DNA of 37,962 nucleotides from Bradyrhizobium sp. GTDB taxonomy: Bacteria; Pseudomonadota; Alphaproteobacteria; Rhizobiales; Xanthobacteraceae. Where the stretch lies: the NCBI RefSeq assembly GCF_030697065.1, contig NZ_JAUYQU010000177.1:1-37962 (forward strand). The letters are read 5' to 3'. The notes under the pieces were generated by a model, which saw nothing but the letters and a program-made list of their open reading frames with translations, was not told the DNA's origin and searched no databases. The position numbers were made by a program, and so were the translations under genes. Positions 27,756 through 36,400 of the stretch are shown in pieces (position 1 is the first letter of the stretch; each line of letters opens with the position of its first letter).

Positions 27756-29981
27756 TTGCGTAAGGTTTGTTGGCGCCTGTTTTGGGCGGGCACGTCCATC
27801 GTTGTTTTTACCCCCTTGGTCCCCTTGGCCCCTCCGGCGCACGCCCAGACGGCGAAAACCGAATCCGGGGCAGGCCAGCTTCCCCCGGTGACGGTGATTT
27901 CCCCGCAAACCACGCGGCAACGGCGGATCAGGCAGCCGCAGCAATCGCGTCGCGAGCGAAGCGCGCAAAACCCTGCGGTGGTCCAGCCGGTTCAACCGGT
28001 CGCTGCCGCGACGGGTGTTACGTCGGGTTCGGCCGTTTCGGGGCCGCAAGGTCTGCAGCCCGCGTCCGCCAGCGAAACCACGATCAGCGGTGAGGAGTTC
28101 AACGCCCGACCGGCGTCGCGGGTCGGCGAATTGCTGGAGGCGGTGCCGGGGCTGATGGTCACCCAGCATTCCGGCGAGGGCAAAGCCAACCAGTATTTTC
28201 TGCGCGGCTTCAATCTCGACCGCGGCACCGACCTTGCCATCACGGTCGATGGCATGCCGGTCAACATGCCGACCCATGGCCACGGCCAGGGCTACGCCGA
28301 CATCAACTTCCTGATTCCGGAACTGGTCGGGGCGGTCAATGTCCGCAAGGGGCCTTACTTCGCCGACAAGGGTGATTTCGCCTCCGCCGGTTCCGTCGAC
28401 ATCGACTATCTGACCAGGCTGCCGAAGAACCTCGCGGAGATCAGCTTCGGCAGTTTTGGGTATCTGCGCGGGGTCGCCGCCGGCTCGACCGCGGTCGGCG
28501 CCGGCACGCTGCTCGCCGCGGTCGAGGGTACCAAATATAACGGCCCCTGGGACGTGCCCGACGATGTGCGCAAGCTGAACGGCGTGCTGCGTTACAGCCA
28601 GGGCACCGCTACCGACGGCTTTACGCTGTCGGCGATGGCGTATTCGAACGGCTGGAACTCGACCGACCAGGTGGCGCAGCGCGCCATCGACCAAAACCTC
28701 ATCGGCCGCTTCGGCACGCTGGATGCGACCGACGGCGGAACCTCGAGCCGATTCAGTTTCTCCAGCAACTGGGCGCATTCGAGCGCCTACGGCCAGAGCA
28801 AGGCCAGCGCCTATGTGGTGCGCTCCTCGATGCAGCTGTTCAACAATTTTACCTATCTGCTCGACGATCCCGTCAATGGCGACCAGTTCAGCCAGCTCGA
28901 CCGCCGCACGCTGTACGGCTTCAACGCCAGCCACAGTTTCGATGTGCGCTTTGCCGGAATCGAGACCCAGACCCGTGTCGGGCTGAACACGCGCGGCGAC
29001 GATATTCGTGTCGGGCTGTTGCGCACCATGCAGCGCGCGACGCTGTCGACCGTTCGCGAGGACCAGGTCAGGGAAGGCAATATTGGGCTTTGGGCCGATA
29101 CCACGGCGCGCTGGACCGACTGGCTGCGCACGACGGTCGGCTTGCGGCAGGACTATTTCGCCGGCCGGGTTTCCAGCGACACGCCGGAAAACTCCGGCAA
29201 TGCCTCGGCGACCATGACCAGCCCGAAGGCCGGCATCGTGCTGGGTCCGTGGTACCGGACCGAATTCTACGGCAATGCCGGCTACGGCCTGCACTCCAAC
29301 GACATCAGGGGCGCCACCATCACCGTCGACCCCAACGACAAGGTGACGCCGCAGGACCGCGTCCCGCTGCTGGTGCGCTCGAAGGGCGCCGAGATCGGCA
29401 TCCGCACCAAAGCGATACCCGATCTCACCAGCTCGGTAGCGCTGTTCGTGCTGGATTTCGATTCCGAGCTGCTGTTCGTCGGCGACGCCGGCACCACCGA
29501 GGCGAGCCGTCCCAGCCGCCGCGTCGGCATCGAATGGACCAGCACGTACAAGGTCCGGCCGTGGCTGTCGCTCGATCTCGACGTCGCCTATACGCGGGCG
29601 CGCTTCACCGACTTCGATCCGGCCGGCGACCGCATCCCCGGCGCGCCGGCCTGGATCGCCAGCGGCGGCGTCACCTTCGGCGCCGACACCGGCTGGTTCG
29701 GCGCCTTGCGCGGACGCTATTTCGGCCCGCGTCCGCTGATCGAGGACGACAGCGTGCGCTCGCAGGATTCGCTGATCTTCAACGCCCGCGCCGGCTACCG
29801 TTTCGACAACGGCATCCGGCTGCAGCTCGACGCGCTCAATCTGTTCAACGCGAAAACCAGCCAGATCGAATATTACTACGCCTCGCGCTTGCCGGGCGAG
29901 CTGGCCGACGGCCTTGCCGACCGGCATGTCCACCCGGCCGAGCCGCTGGCGGTCCGCCTGACCTTGGCCGGGCGGTTCTGA
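27756..29981 (+). CDS. TonB-dependent outer-membrane receptor, probable nickel receptor
   Basis: Seen: 741 residues, TTG start at 27756. The signal peptide ends near PAHAQ (30). A likely TonB box lies in LPPVTVISPQ (42-51). A 55-residue basic, Gln/Pro-rich linker follows before the plug domain (ETTISGEEFNARPASRVGELL). Plug motifs NQYFLRGFNLDRGTDLAITV are typical. A His pair in MPTHGHGQGYADINF (His174, His176) could contact metal. A beta-barrel follows to the C-terminus and ends in ...RLTLAGRF with a terminal aromatic residue. The substrate is inferred from the NikR site directly upstream: nickel, perhaps as a chelate. It converges on the DUF2892 gene. Confidence 0.92.
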   Translation: MRKVCWRLFWAGTSIVVFTPLVPLAPPAHAQTAKTESGAGQLPPVTVISPQTTRQRRIRQPQQSRRERSAQNPAVVQPVQPVAAATGVTSGSAVSGPQGLQPASASETTISGEEFNARPASRVGELLEAVPGLMVTQHSGEGKANQYFLRGFNLDRGTDLAITVDGMPVNMPTHGHGQGYADINFLIPELVGAVNVRKGPYFADKGDFASAGSVDIDYLTRLPKNLAEISFGSFGYLRGVAAGSTAVGAGTLLAAVEGTKYNGPWDVPDDVRKLNGVLRYSQGTATDGFTLSAMAYSNGWNSTDQVAQRAIDQNLIGRFGTLDATDGGTSSRFSFSSNWAHSSAYGQSKASAYVVRSSMQLFNNFTYLLDDPVNGDQFSQLDRRTLYGFNASHSFDVRFAGIETQTRVGLNTRGDDIRVGLLRTMQRATLSTVREDQVREGNIGLWADTTARWTDWLRTTVGLRQDYFAGRVSSDTPENSGNASATMTSPKAGIVLGPWYRTEFYGNAGYGLHSNDIRGATITVDPNDKVTPQDRVPLLVRSKGAEIGIRTKAIPDLTSSVALFVLDFDSELLFVGDAGTTEASRPSRRVGIEWTSTYKVRPWLSLDLDVAYTRARFTDFDPAGDRIPGAPAWIASGGVTFGADTGWFGALRGRYFGPRPLIEDDSVRSQDSLIFNARAGYRFDNGIRLQLDALNLFNAKTSQIEYYYASRLPGELADGLADRHVHPAEPLAVRLTLAGRF

Positions 29982-30006
29982 TCGCGACGGGGCAAGGCAA
30001 TCGCGA

Positions 30007-30210
30007 TTACGAGAATGCGTTGCCGCCGTGCAGGCCGAGCTTCTTGAAGATCATCGCCGCGGGACAGAATCCCGTGAACGCTGCCTGCAGCATGTTCAGC
30101 CCGGCGAAAGCGGTCAGCAGGAACCAGTAGGGCGAGACCAGCCAGCCCAGCGCAAGGCTGAGAAGCACCACACATCCGGCGAAAGCGAGCACTGCCTTAT
30201 CGATATTCAT
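30007..30210 (-). CDS. DUF2892 (YgaP-like transmembrane) protein
   Basis: Seen: 67 residues, ATG at 30210 with AGGAA upstream. It has the DUF2892 pattern: a first hydrophobic helix (AVLAFAGCVVLLSLALGWLV), a short turn at SPYWF and a second helix (LLTAFAGLNMLQAAFTGFCPAAMIF). The cysteine in GFCP is typical of this group. Family knowledge: such two-helix domains are the membrane part of YgaP, which also has a rhodanese domain, and they are often found in sulfur-handling operons. Its place at the end of sqr-trxC fits. The function is unknown. Confidence 0.9.
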   Translation of the reverse strand: MNIDKAVLAFAGCVVLLSLALGWLVSPYWFLLTAFAGLNMLQAAFTGFCPAAMIFKKLGLHGGNAFS

Positions 30211-30242
30211 AACGTATTCCTTTTTTGGTTGGGTGAAGTCTG

Positions 30243-30686
30243 TCAGGGCCGGGCAAGCCCGGCCGTCGTCCATGCCACGATGGCTTTGGTGTCCATCGCG
30301 CCCGAGGTCCGTGCGATCTCCCGGCCGTTGCGCATCAGCAGGAGCGTCGGGATGCCGCTGATGCCGAGGCGGGAAGAGACCGTGGGCGCCTTGTCCGAGT
30401 TCAGCTTCAACAGCCGGACGCCAGGTTCGAGCTGCTGCGCCGCGCGTTCGAACATCGGCGCCATGGACCGGCAGGGACCGCACCAGGGCGCCCAGACATC
30501 GACCAGCACGGGAATGTCGTTGTGCGCGAGGTGGCGGTCGAACGCCGGCTCGTCCACTTCGATGGGATGGCCGCTGAAGATCGGCTGATGACAGGATCCG
30601 CAGCGGGCCTTCGTTGCGGTGCTTCCGGCGGGCAGCCGGTTGATCTTGCCGCAATGCCCGCAGACGATCTGGTGACTTGCGCTCAT
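30243..30686 (-). CDS. trxC: TrxC-type thioredoxin (zinc-binding N-terminus)
   Basis: Dithiol-disulfide reductant. Seen: 147 residues from the ATG at 30686, overlapping the sqr stop by four bases. The N-terminal zinc ribbon is CGHC (9-12) and CGSC (29-32), as in thioredoxin 2. The thioredoxin fold follows with the active site WCGPC (68-72) and the cis-Pro segment GISGIPTLLL. Thioredoxins reduce protein and small-molecule persulfides, so a role in clearing SQR products is plausible (inference). It is co-transcribed with sqr and the DUF2892 gene (32 bases downstream). Confidence 0.95.
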   Translation of the reverse strand: MSASHQIVCGHCGKINRLPAGSTATKARCGSCHQPIFSGHPIEVDEPAFDRHLAHNDIPVLVDVWAPWCGPCRSMAPMFERAAQQLEPGVRLLKLNSDKAPTVSSRLGISGIPTLLLMRNGREIARTSGAMDTKAIVAWTTAGLARP

Positions 30687-31969
30687 GTTCCGGTCTTGAC
30701 CTCCTTGATCTTGGCGATGTTGAGCTTGTCGAGCAGAAAGCGCTCGTAGAACGGCTCGCTCTCGCCGCGCCTGATCTTGCGCAGGAAGTATTTCTCGAAG
30801 GCGACCTTGGCGAGATGGACCCATTCGCCCTTCGCGGACCAGTTGACGTTGCGCGGCGGAATTTGCGGCTGCGCCAGGAAGGCGACGCCGGTGTCGCCGA
30901 AATCGGCGAGGCAGATCGCATTCCAGGTCGGCTGCGCCACCGGGATCCGGCCCTTCAGCAGCGCGCCGATATTCATCGCCGTCGCCGTCACCATCGATTC
31001 GATCATGAAGCCGGTCTTGGGCACGCCGACGGGGACCGGGGTCGCGCCGACCGGCGCGATCGCCACGCAGACGCCGATCGCGAAGATGTTGGGATATTCG
31101 GGATTGCGCTGGTGCTTGTCGACGATGACGAATCCGCGGGGGTTGGTCAGCTTCTCGATGCCCCTGACGGCGCCGACGCCGCGAAACGCCGGCAGCATCA
31201 TCGAATAGGCGAACGGCAATTCGTGGGTCTTGCGGATCGACCCGTCGTCGGCGACTTCCTCGACCGTCATCCTGCCTTGCTCGACGCCCTTCACCCGTGC
31301 GTTGGTGATCCATTTGACGTGCTTCTCGCGCATTTCGCTCTCGAGCAGGCCCTTGGTATCGCCGACCCCGTCGAGACCGAGATGGCCGACATAGGGTTCC
31401 GAGGTGACGAAGGTCATCGGCACGCGGTCGCGCAGCTTGCGGCGGCGCAGCTCGGTTTCCAGAATGAACAGGAATTCGTAGGCGGGCCCGAAGCAGGAGG
31501 CGCCTTGCACAGCGCCGATCACCACCGGTCCCGGGTTGGCCGCGAGCTTCTCGAAGGCGTCCCTGGCATGTGTCGCGTGGTCGACGTGGCAGACCGATTG
31601 GGTGTGGCCGTCCGGCCCCAGCCCGGGGATCTCGTCGAATGCGAGCTCCGGCCCGGTGGCGACCACCAGGTAATCGTAATCGATCGAGACGCCGTCGGTG
31701 AGTTCGACGCGGTTTTCCGCGGGATGCACGCGCTGCGCGCCCTGCGTCAGCAGCCGCACGCCCTTGCGTTTCATGATCTCGACGAGGTCGATCTCGATGT
31801 CGCCGCGCTTGCGCCAGCCGATCGCGACCCAGGGATTGGAGGGGACGAAGTGATAGACCGGCCCCTGGGAAACCACGGTCAGGCGGTCGCCCTTGCTCAA
31901 TTGCGGCAACAGTTCATAGGCCATCAGCGTTCCGCTGAGACCGGCTCCGATAACGACGACTTCCGACAT
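30683..31969 (-). CDS. sqr: sulfide:quinone oxidoreductase
   Basis: Oxidises sulfide to sulfane sulfur and passes electrons to the quinone pool, peripherally bound to the membrane. Seen: 428 residues from the ATG at 31969, with GGAG seven bases upstream. The FAD motif is VVVIGAGLSGTLMAYEL, and a second ATG motif is VVATGPELAFDEIPG. The three catalytic cysteines fall at Cys127 (SVCHVDHA), Cys159 (GASCFGPAYEF) and Cys353 (NAICLADF), the same positions as in Rhodobacter capsulatus SQR as I recall them. An extra Cys is at 301 (IGVCVAIAP). The C-terminal amphipathic region (WVHLAKVAFEKYFLRKIR) fits membrane association. It is first in an operon with trxC and DUF2892 and divergent from the SqrR-like gene. 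Confidence 0.95.
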   Translation of the reverse strand: MSEVVVIGAGLSGTLMAYELLPQLSKGDRLTVVSQGPVYHFVPSNPWVAIGWRKRGDIEIDLVEIMKRKGVRLLTQGAQRVHPAENRVELTDGVSIDYDYLVVATGPELAFDEIPGLGPDGHTQSVCHVDHATHARDAFEKLAANPGPVVIGAVQGASCFGPAYEFLFILETELRRRKLRDRVPMTFVTSEPYVGHLGLDGVGDTKGLLESEMREKHVKWITNARVKGVEQGRMTVEEVADDGSIRKTHELPFAYSMMLPAFRGVGAVRGIEKLTNPRGFVIVDKHQRNPEYPNIFAIGVCVAIAPVGATPVPVGVPKTGFMIESMVTATAMNIGALLKGRIPVAQPTWNAICLADFGDTGVAFLAQPQIPPRNVNWSAKGEWVHLAKVAFEKYFLRKIRRGESEPFYERFLLDKLNIAKIKEVKTGT

Positions 31970-32039
31970 GATCGACTCCGTTGGCTGCATTCCCCTGTGG
32001 ACGGCTGCGCCGGTTTTCTCCGGTCCGTTGGCCGCGTCG

Positions 32040-32075
32040 CTTGACTATATATTCGAACTCTCGTATATACGCAAG
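32040..32075. promoter_or_regulatory. shared divergent promoter/operator of sqr and the SqrR-like gene
   Basis: Plus strand: CTTGAC at 32040-32045, 17 bases, GTATAT at 32063-32068. Minus strand: CTTGCG (32075-32070), 17 bases, ATATAT (32052-32047). Both fit the rhizobial housekeeping pattern CTTGAC-N17-CTATAT. The 36-base segment is an imperfect dyad with 12 of 18 matching pairs. It contains TATATA arms at 32046-32051 and 32064-32069 and the perfect palindrome CGTATATACG (32062-32071). A repressor bound here would block both directions. Confidence 0.8.
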
Positions 32076-32076
32076 T

Positions 32077-32409
32077 ATGAAAATAGATAGTGCGATCATG
32101 GAATCCGCGGCCGACCGGGCCAGCGACCTGCTGAAGGCGCTGTCCAACCGGCACCGGCTGCTGATCATTTGCCAGCTGATCGACGGCGAGCGCTCGGTGG
32201 GCGATCTCGCCGGGTTCCTGAGCCTGCGCGATTCCACGGTGTCCCAGCATCTCGCGCTGCTCCGCAAGGATGGCCTCGTGGCGGCGCGGCGCGAGGCCCA
32301 GACGATCTACTATTCGATCGCCAGCGATCCCGCGCGCGAGATCCTGAAGACGCTGTATCAGGTCTATTGCGCGCCGCCGAAAGCCCGGAAGGCGAAGACA
32401 AGATTATAG
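32077..32409 (+). CDS. ArsR-family persulfide-responsive repressor (SqrR/BigR type)
   Basis: Seen: 110 residues from the ATG at 32077. A winged-helix ArsR fold: SDLLKALSNRHRLLIICQL, recognition region LSLRDSTVSQHLALLRKDGLV, then RREAQTIYYSIASDPA. Two cysteines, Cys32 and Cys98 (ICQL and YQVYC), are 66 residues apart, the same spacing as Cys41 and Cys107 of R. capsulatus SqrR, where reactive sulfur forms a polysulfide bridge and releases DNA. The metal-binding motifs of arsenic- or zinc-sensing ArsR are absent. It is divergent from sqr, as expected for SqrR. The start at 32077 lies about 9 bases after the -10, so the message would be nearly leaderless. An internal ATG at 32098 is the alternative. 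Confidence 0.92.
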   Translation: MKIDSAIMESAADRASDLLKALSNRHRLLIICQLIDGERSVGDLAGFLSLRDSTVSQHLALLRKDGLVAARREAQTIYYSIASDPAREILKTLYQVYCAPPKARKAKTRL

Positions 32410-32499
32410 CCGCACAGCGGCGGCGCCTTGAGGCAGGTCAACGTCGGCGCCGTGAATTTCAATGAGATGCACGACAACCGCCAATGGGGCGGAAAGGCG

Positions 32500-33498
32500 A
32501 TGACAATGCGCAGCAGATTGATAGTAATGGGCATGCTGGCCGCGACGGCGTTCGGCGCCAATGCCGCCGCGGCCCAGACCCTGACCGTTGCGCTCCGGCC
32601 GGTCGCCGACGAGAAGGCGGTCTTCGCGACCGTCGAAAGCATCAGCGTGGTTCCGGCCCGCAGCCGCATCGGCGGCACCGTCGTCCAGCTCGGCGTCCGC
32701 GAAGGCGATCCGGTGACCAGCGGCCAGGCCATCGCCACGATCGGCGACGACAAGCTCGCGCTGCAGATGAAATCGCTGGACGCGCAGATCGACGCGCTGC
32801 AGGCGCAGGCGAGCCAGGCGCAGATCGATTTTACCCGGATCGAGGGCCTGGTCGAGCGCGGCACGCTCCCGCGGGTCAGGCTCGACGAGGCGCGCACCGC
32901 GCTCAACGTGGCGGATAACGGCCTGCGGGCGAAGACCGCGGAGCGCGCGGTGGTGCAGCAGCAGTTCAACGAAGGCCAGGTGCTGGCGCCGGCTGGCGGG
33001 CGGGTGCTGAAAAAGCTGGTCGCCGTCGGCTCCGTCGTGCTGGCCGGCGACCCCGTGGCGATGATTGCGCAGCAGAATTTCAAACTGAGGCTGCGGGTGC
33101 CGGAGCGGCATGCCCGCTCGCTGAAGACCGGCGACAGGATCAGGGTCGACGGCGCCGAATTCGGCGACCAGAGTCCGAAATCGGGCGTGATCGATCTGGT
33201 CTATCCGCAGATCGAGGACGGCCGCGTGATCGCGGACGCCACCGTTGAAAATCTCGGAGAGTATTTCGTCGGCGACCGCCTCCGGGTCTGGATCTCCGGC
33301 GGAGAGCGCAAGGCGTTCGTGGTTCCCTCGAACTACGTCACCACGCGTTTCGGCATCGACTATGTCCAGATCCGCAAGGGCGAGCGCACCATCAGCGCGC
33401 CGGTGCAGCGCGGGCGCCCGCTCGCCAGCCCCGAGCTTCCCGACGGTCTCGAAATCCTGTCCGGCATTCGCCCCGGCGACCTCCTGGTGCAGCCGTGA
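32500..33498 (+). CDS. RND-system periplasmic adaptor (HlyD/membrane-fusion family)
   Basis: Connects an inner-membrane RND pump to an outer-membrane channel. Seen: about 332 residues; tandem start codons at 32500 and 32506, and GGAAAGG at 32491-32497 fits the second best. A signal sequence (MRSRLIVMGMLAATAFGANAAAAQT) is followed by the barrel-sandwich half-motif (RIGGTVVQLGVREGDPVTSGQ). An alpha-helical hairpin follows (KSLDAQIDALQAQASQAQIDF...), then the second half (GRVLKKLVAVGSVVLAGDPVAMI). The beta-barrel and membrane-proximal domains end the protein. Its last codons overlap the RND start (TGA/GTG). It is 90 bases after the SqrR-like gene and probably in its transcript. No outer-membrane factor gene is in view. 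Confidence 0.92.
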   Translation: MTMRSRLIVMGMLAATAFGANAAAAQTLTVALRPVADEKAVFATVESISVVPARSRIGGTVVQLGVREGDPVTSGQAIATIGDDKLALQMKSLDAQIDALQAQASQAQIDFTRIEGLVERGTLPRVRLDEARTALNVADNGLRAKTAERAVVQQQFNEGQVLAPAGGRVLKKLVAVGSVVLAGDPVAMIAQQNFKLRLRVPERHARSLKTGDRIRVDGAEFGDQSPKSGVIDLVYPQIEDGRVIADATVENLGEYFVGDRLRVWISGGERKAFVVPSNYVTTRFGIDYVQIRKGERTISAPVQRGRPLASPELPDGLEILSGIRPGDLLVQP

Positions 33499-36400
33499 AT
33501 CTCGGACTTTCGGGCCACCTGACCCGGGCGACCATCGGGTCCCCGCTGACACCGCTGTTCCTGCTCGCCTCGCTGGTCGTCGGCTTGATCGCCGTGGTCG
33601 CCATTCCGCGCGAGGAGGAGCCGCAGATCAGCGTCCCCATGGTCGACATCCGCGTCAATGCCGACGGATTGCGCGGCCCGGATGCGGTCGAGCTGGTCAC
33701 CAAGCCGCTCGAATCCATCGTCAAGGGTATCGACGGCGTGGAGCACGTCTACAGCCAGACCGAGGACGACCGCGTCCTGGTCACCGCGCGCTTCCTGGTC
33801 GGGACCAAGTCCGAGGACGCCATCCTCCGCGTACATGAGAAGATCCGCGCCAATCTCGATCGCATCCCGGTCGGGATTCCCGAGCCCCTGATCGTCGGGC
33901 GCGGCATCAACGACGTTGCCGTGACCGTGCTGACGCTCTCGCCGAAACCGGAAGCCGCCGAACGGTGGACGGACAAGGACCTCTACGAACTCGCCGACAA
34001 GCTGCGCTCGGAGCTGATGAAGGTCGACAGCATCGGCCTGACCTACATTTCGGGCGGCGGCGCCCAGCAGATCCGGGTCGAGCCCGATCCGGAAAAACTC
34101 TCGCTGTTCGGCGTGACGCTGCAGCAGCTCGTCGCCAAGGTGAAGGATGCCAACCGCTCGTTCCTCGCCGGACAGGTCCGCGACGCCGGCACGGTCCGCA
34201 GCGTCTCGGCCGGCCAGACCCTGTCCGGTATTCCCGACATCGGCCTCCTGCTGATCTCGACGCGGGACGGACGTCCGGTCTACGTCAAGGACGTCGCCCA
34301 CGTCGTCATCGGACCCAACGCGACCGAACACCGCGTCTGGAACGATGCGCGCGACTCCAAGGGCAAGTGGGAGCGCGTTCCCGCCGTCAGCCTGGCGCTT
34401 GCCAAGCGCGCCGGCGCCAATGCGGTGGTGGTTTCCGAGGAGATTGCGCACCGTCTCGAGGGACTGAAATCGCGCCTCATTCCGGATGAGGTCGTCGTTA
34501 CCGTGACCCGGGACTATGGCGAGACCGCGAACGAGAAGGCCAACGAGCTGCTGTTTCATCTCGGCCTCGCGACGATCTCGATCGTCATCCTGATCGCGAT
34601 CGCGATCGGCTGGCGCGAGGCGCTGGTTACGCTGGTCGTGATCCCCACCACCATCCTGCTGACGATGTTCGCCGCGAACCTGATGGGCTACACCATCAAT
34701 CGCGTCAGCCTGTTCGCCCTGATCTTCTCGATCGGCATCCTGGTCGACGACGCCATCGTGGTGGTCGAGAACATCGCCCGCCACTGGGCGATGCGGGATG
34801 GGCGGCCGCGGCTGCAGGCCACCATCGAAGCGGTCGCCGAGGTCGGCAATCCGACCGTGGTGGCGACGCTGACCGTCGTTGCCGCGCTGCTGCCGATGCT
34901 GTTCGTATCGGGGCTGATGGGTCCCTACATGGCGCCGATTCCGGCGAACGCGTCCGCCGCGATGCTGTTCTCGTTCTTCGTGGCGATGGTGGTGGCGCCG
35001 TGGCTGATGCTGAGGCTGGCGCCGAAAGAGGGCGCCGCCGGCCCGGCGCATGCCGCGCATGACGAAGGCGCGCTCGGCCGGCTCTATCGCCGCATCGCCA
35101 CCCCCATCGTCGCCAGCAAGCGTTCGGCCTGGATCTTCCTGGTCGTCGTCGGGATCGCGACCCTGCTGTCGATGACCCTGTTCGCGACCAAGTCGGTGAC
35201 GGTCAAGCTGTTGCCGTTCGACAACAAGTCGGAGATCGCGGTTGTCGTCGACCTCCCCGAGGGCGCCAGCATCGAAGACACCGAGCGAACCTTGTTTGCC
35301 GCCGCCGATATCGCCCGCGGCCTGCCCGAGATCACGTCGGTGCAATCCTATGCCGGCACCCCGGCGCCGTTCAATTTCAACGGCCTGGTGCGGCACTATT
35401 ATTTGCGCGAGCGGCCGGAACTTGGCGAACTGCAGGTCAATCTTGCCGCGCGCTCCGACCGCAAGCGCGCAAGCCATGACATCGCGCTCGATCTGCGCCA
35501 GCGCCTCAAGGCCGTCAGCGTTCCCGCCGGTACCAGCATCAAGGTGGTCGAAGTGCCGCCGGGTCCTCCGGTGCTGGCGACGCTGCTGGCCGAGATCTAC
35601 GGGCCCGACGCGGCCACCCGGCGGGCGGTGGCCGGCGAACTGAAGAAGCTCTTCGCCGAAGTGCCGTTCATCGTCGATATCGACGATTCGATCGGGCAGA
35701 AGCGGCCGCGGCTGCGGCTGTCGATCGACCAGGACCGCCTCGAGTTCTTCGGTGTCGAGCAGCGCGACGTCTACGATACCATCCAGACCCTGTTCGGGGG
35801 CGTGTCGGTGGGATATTCGCACCGCGGCGAAGACCGCAATCCGATCGAGATCGCGGTCCGGCTGCCGAAACGCGACCTCGCCTGGACCGAGGCATTGGCC
35901 TCGACGCCGGTGCCGGCCAATACGCTGCCCGGCAGCAAGACCGTCGTCGAGCTCGGTCAGCTGGTGAAGGCAACCATGGAGGAAGGCTCGCCGCAGATCT
36001 TCCGACGCGACGGCCGCTTCGCCGACATGGTGATGGCCGAGCTGGCGGGACGTTTCGAGGCGCCGCTCTACGGCATGCTGGCGGTCGCCGACCGCATCGA
36101 GGCGCATGACTGGGGCAAGCTGCAGAAGCCCGTGATCGCCCTGCATGGCCAGCCGACCGACGAATCCCGTCCGACGCTGCTGTGGGACGGCGAATGGGAG
36201 ATCACCTATGTCACGTTCCGCGACATGGGCGCCGCATTCGGCGCCGCGATCCTCGGGATCTATGTGCTGGTCGTGGCCCAGTTCCGCAGTTTTCGTCTGC
36301 CGCTGGTGATCCTGACGCCGATTCCGCTGACGCTGATCGGCATCCTGATCGGCCACTGGCTGCTGGGCGCGCCGTTCACCGCGACGTCCATGATCGGCTT

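Noticed and set aside
27654..29933. A 759-codon minus-strand open frame opposite the TonB receptor
   Set aside because: It is a shadow of the receptor gene, which has signal peptide, plug and barrel features and a NikR site upstream.
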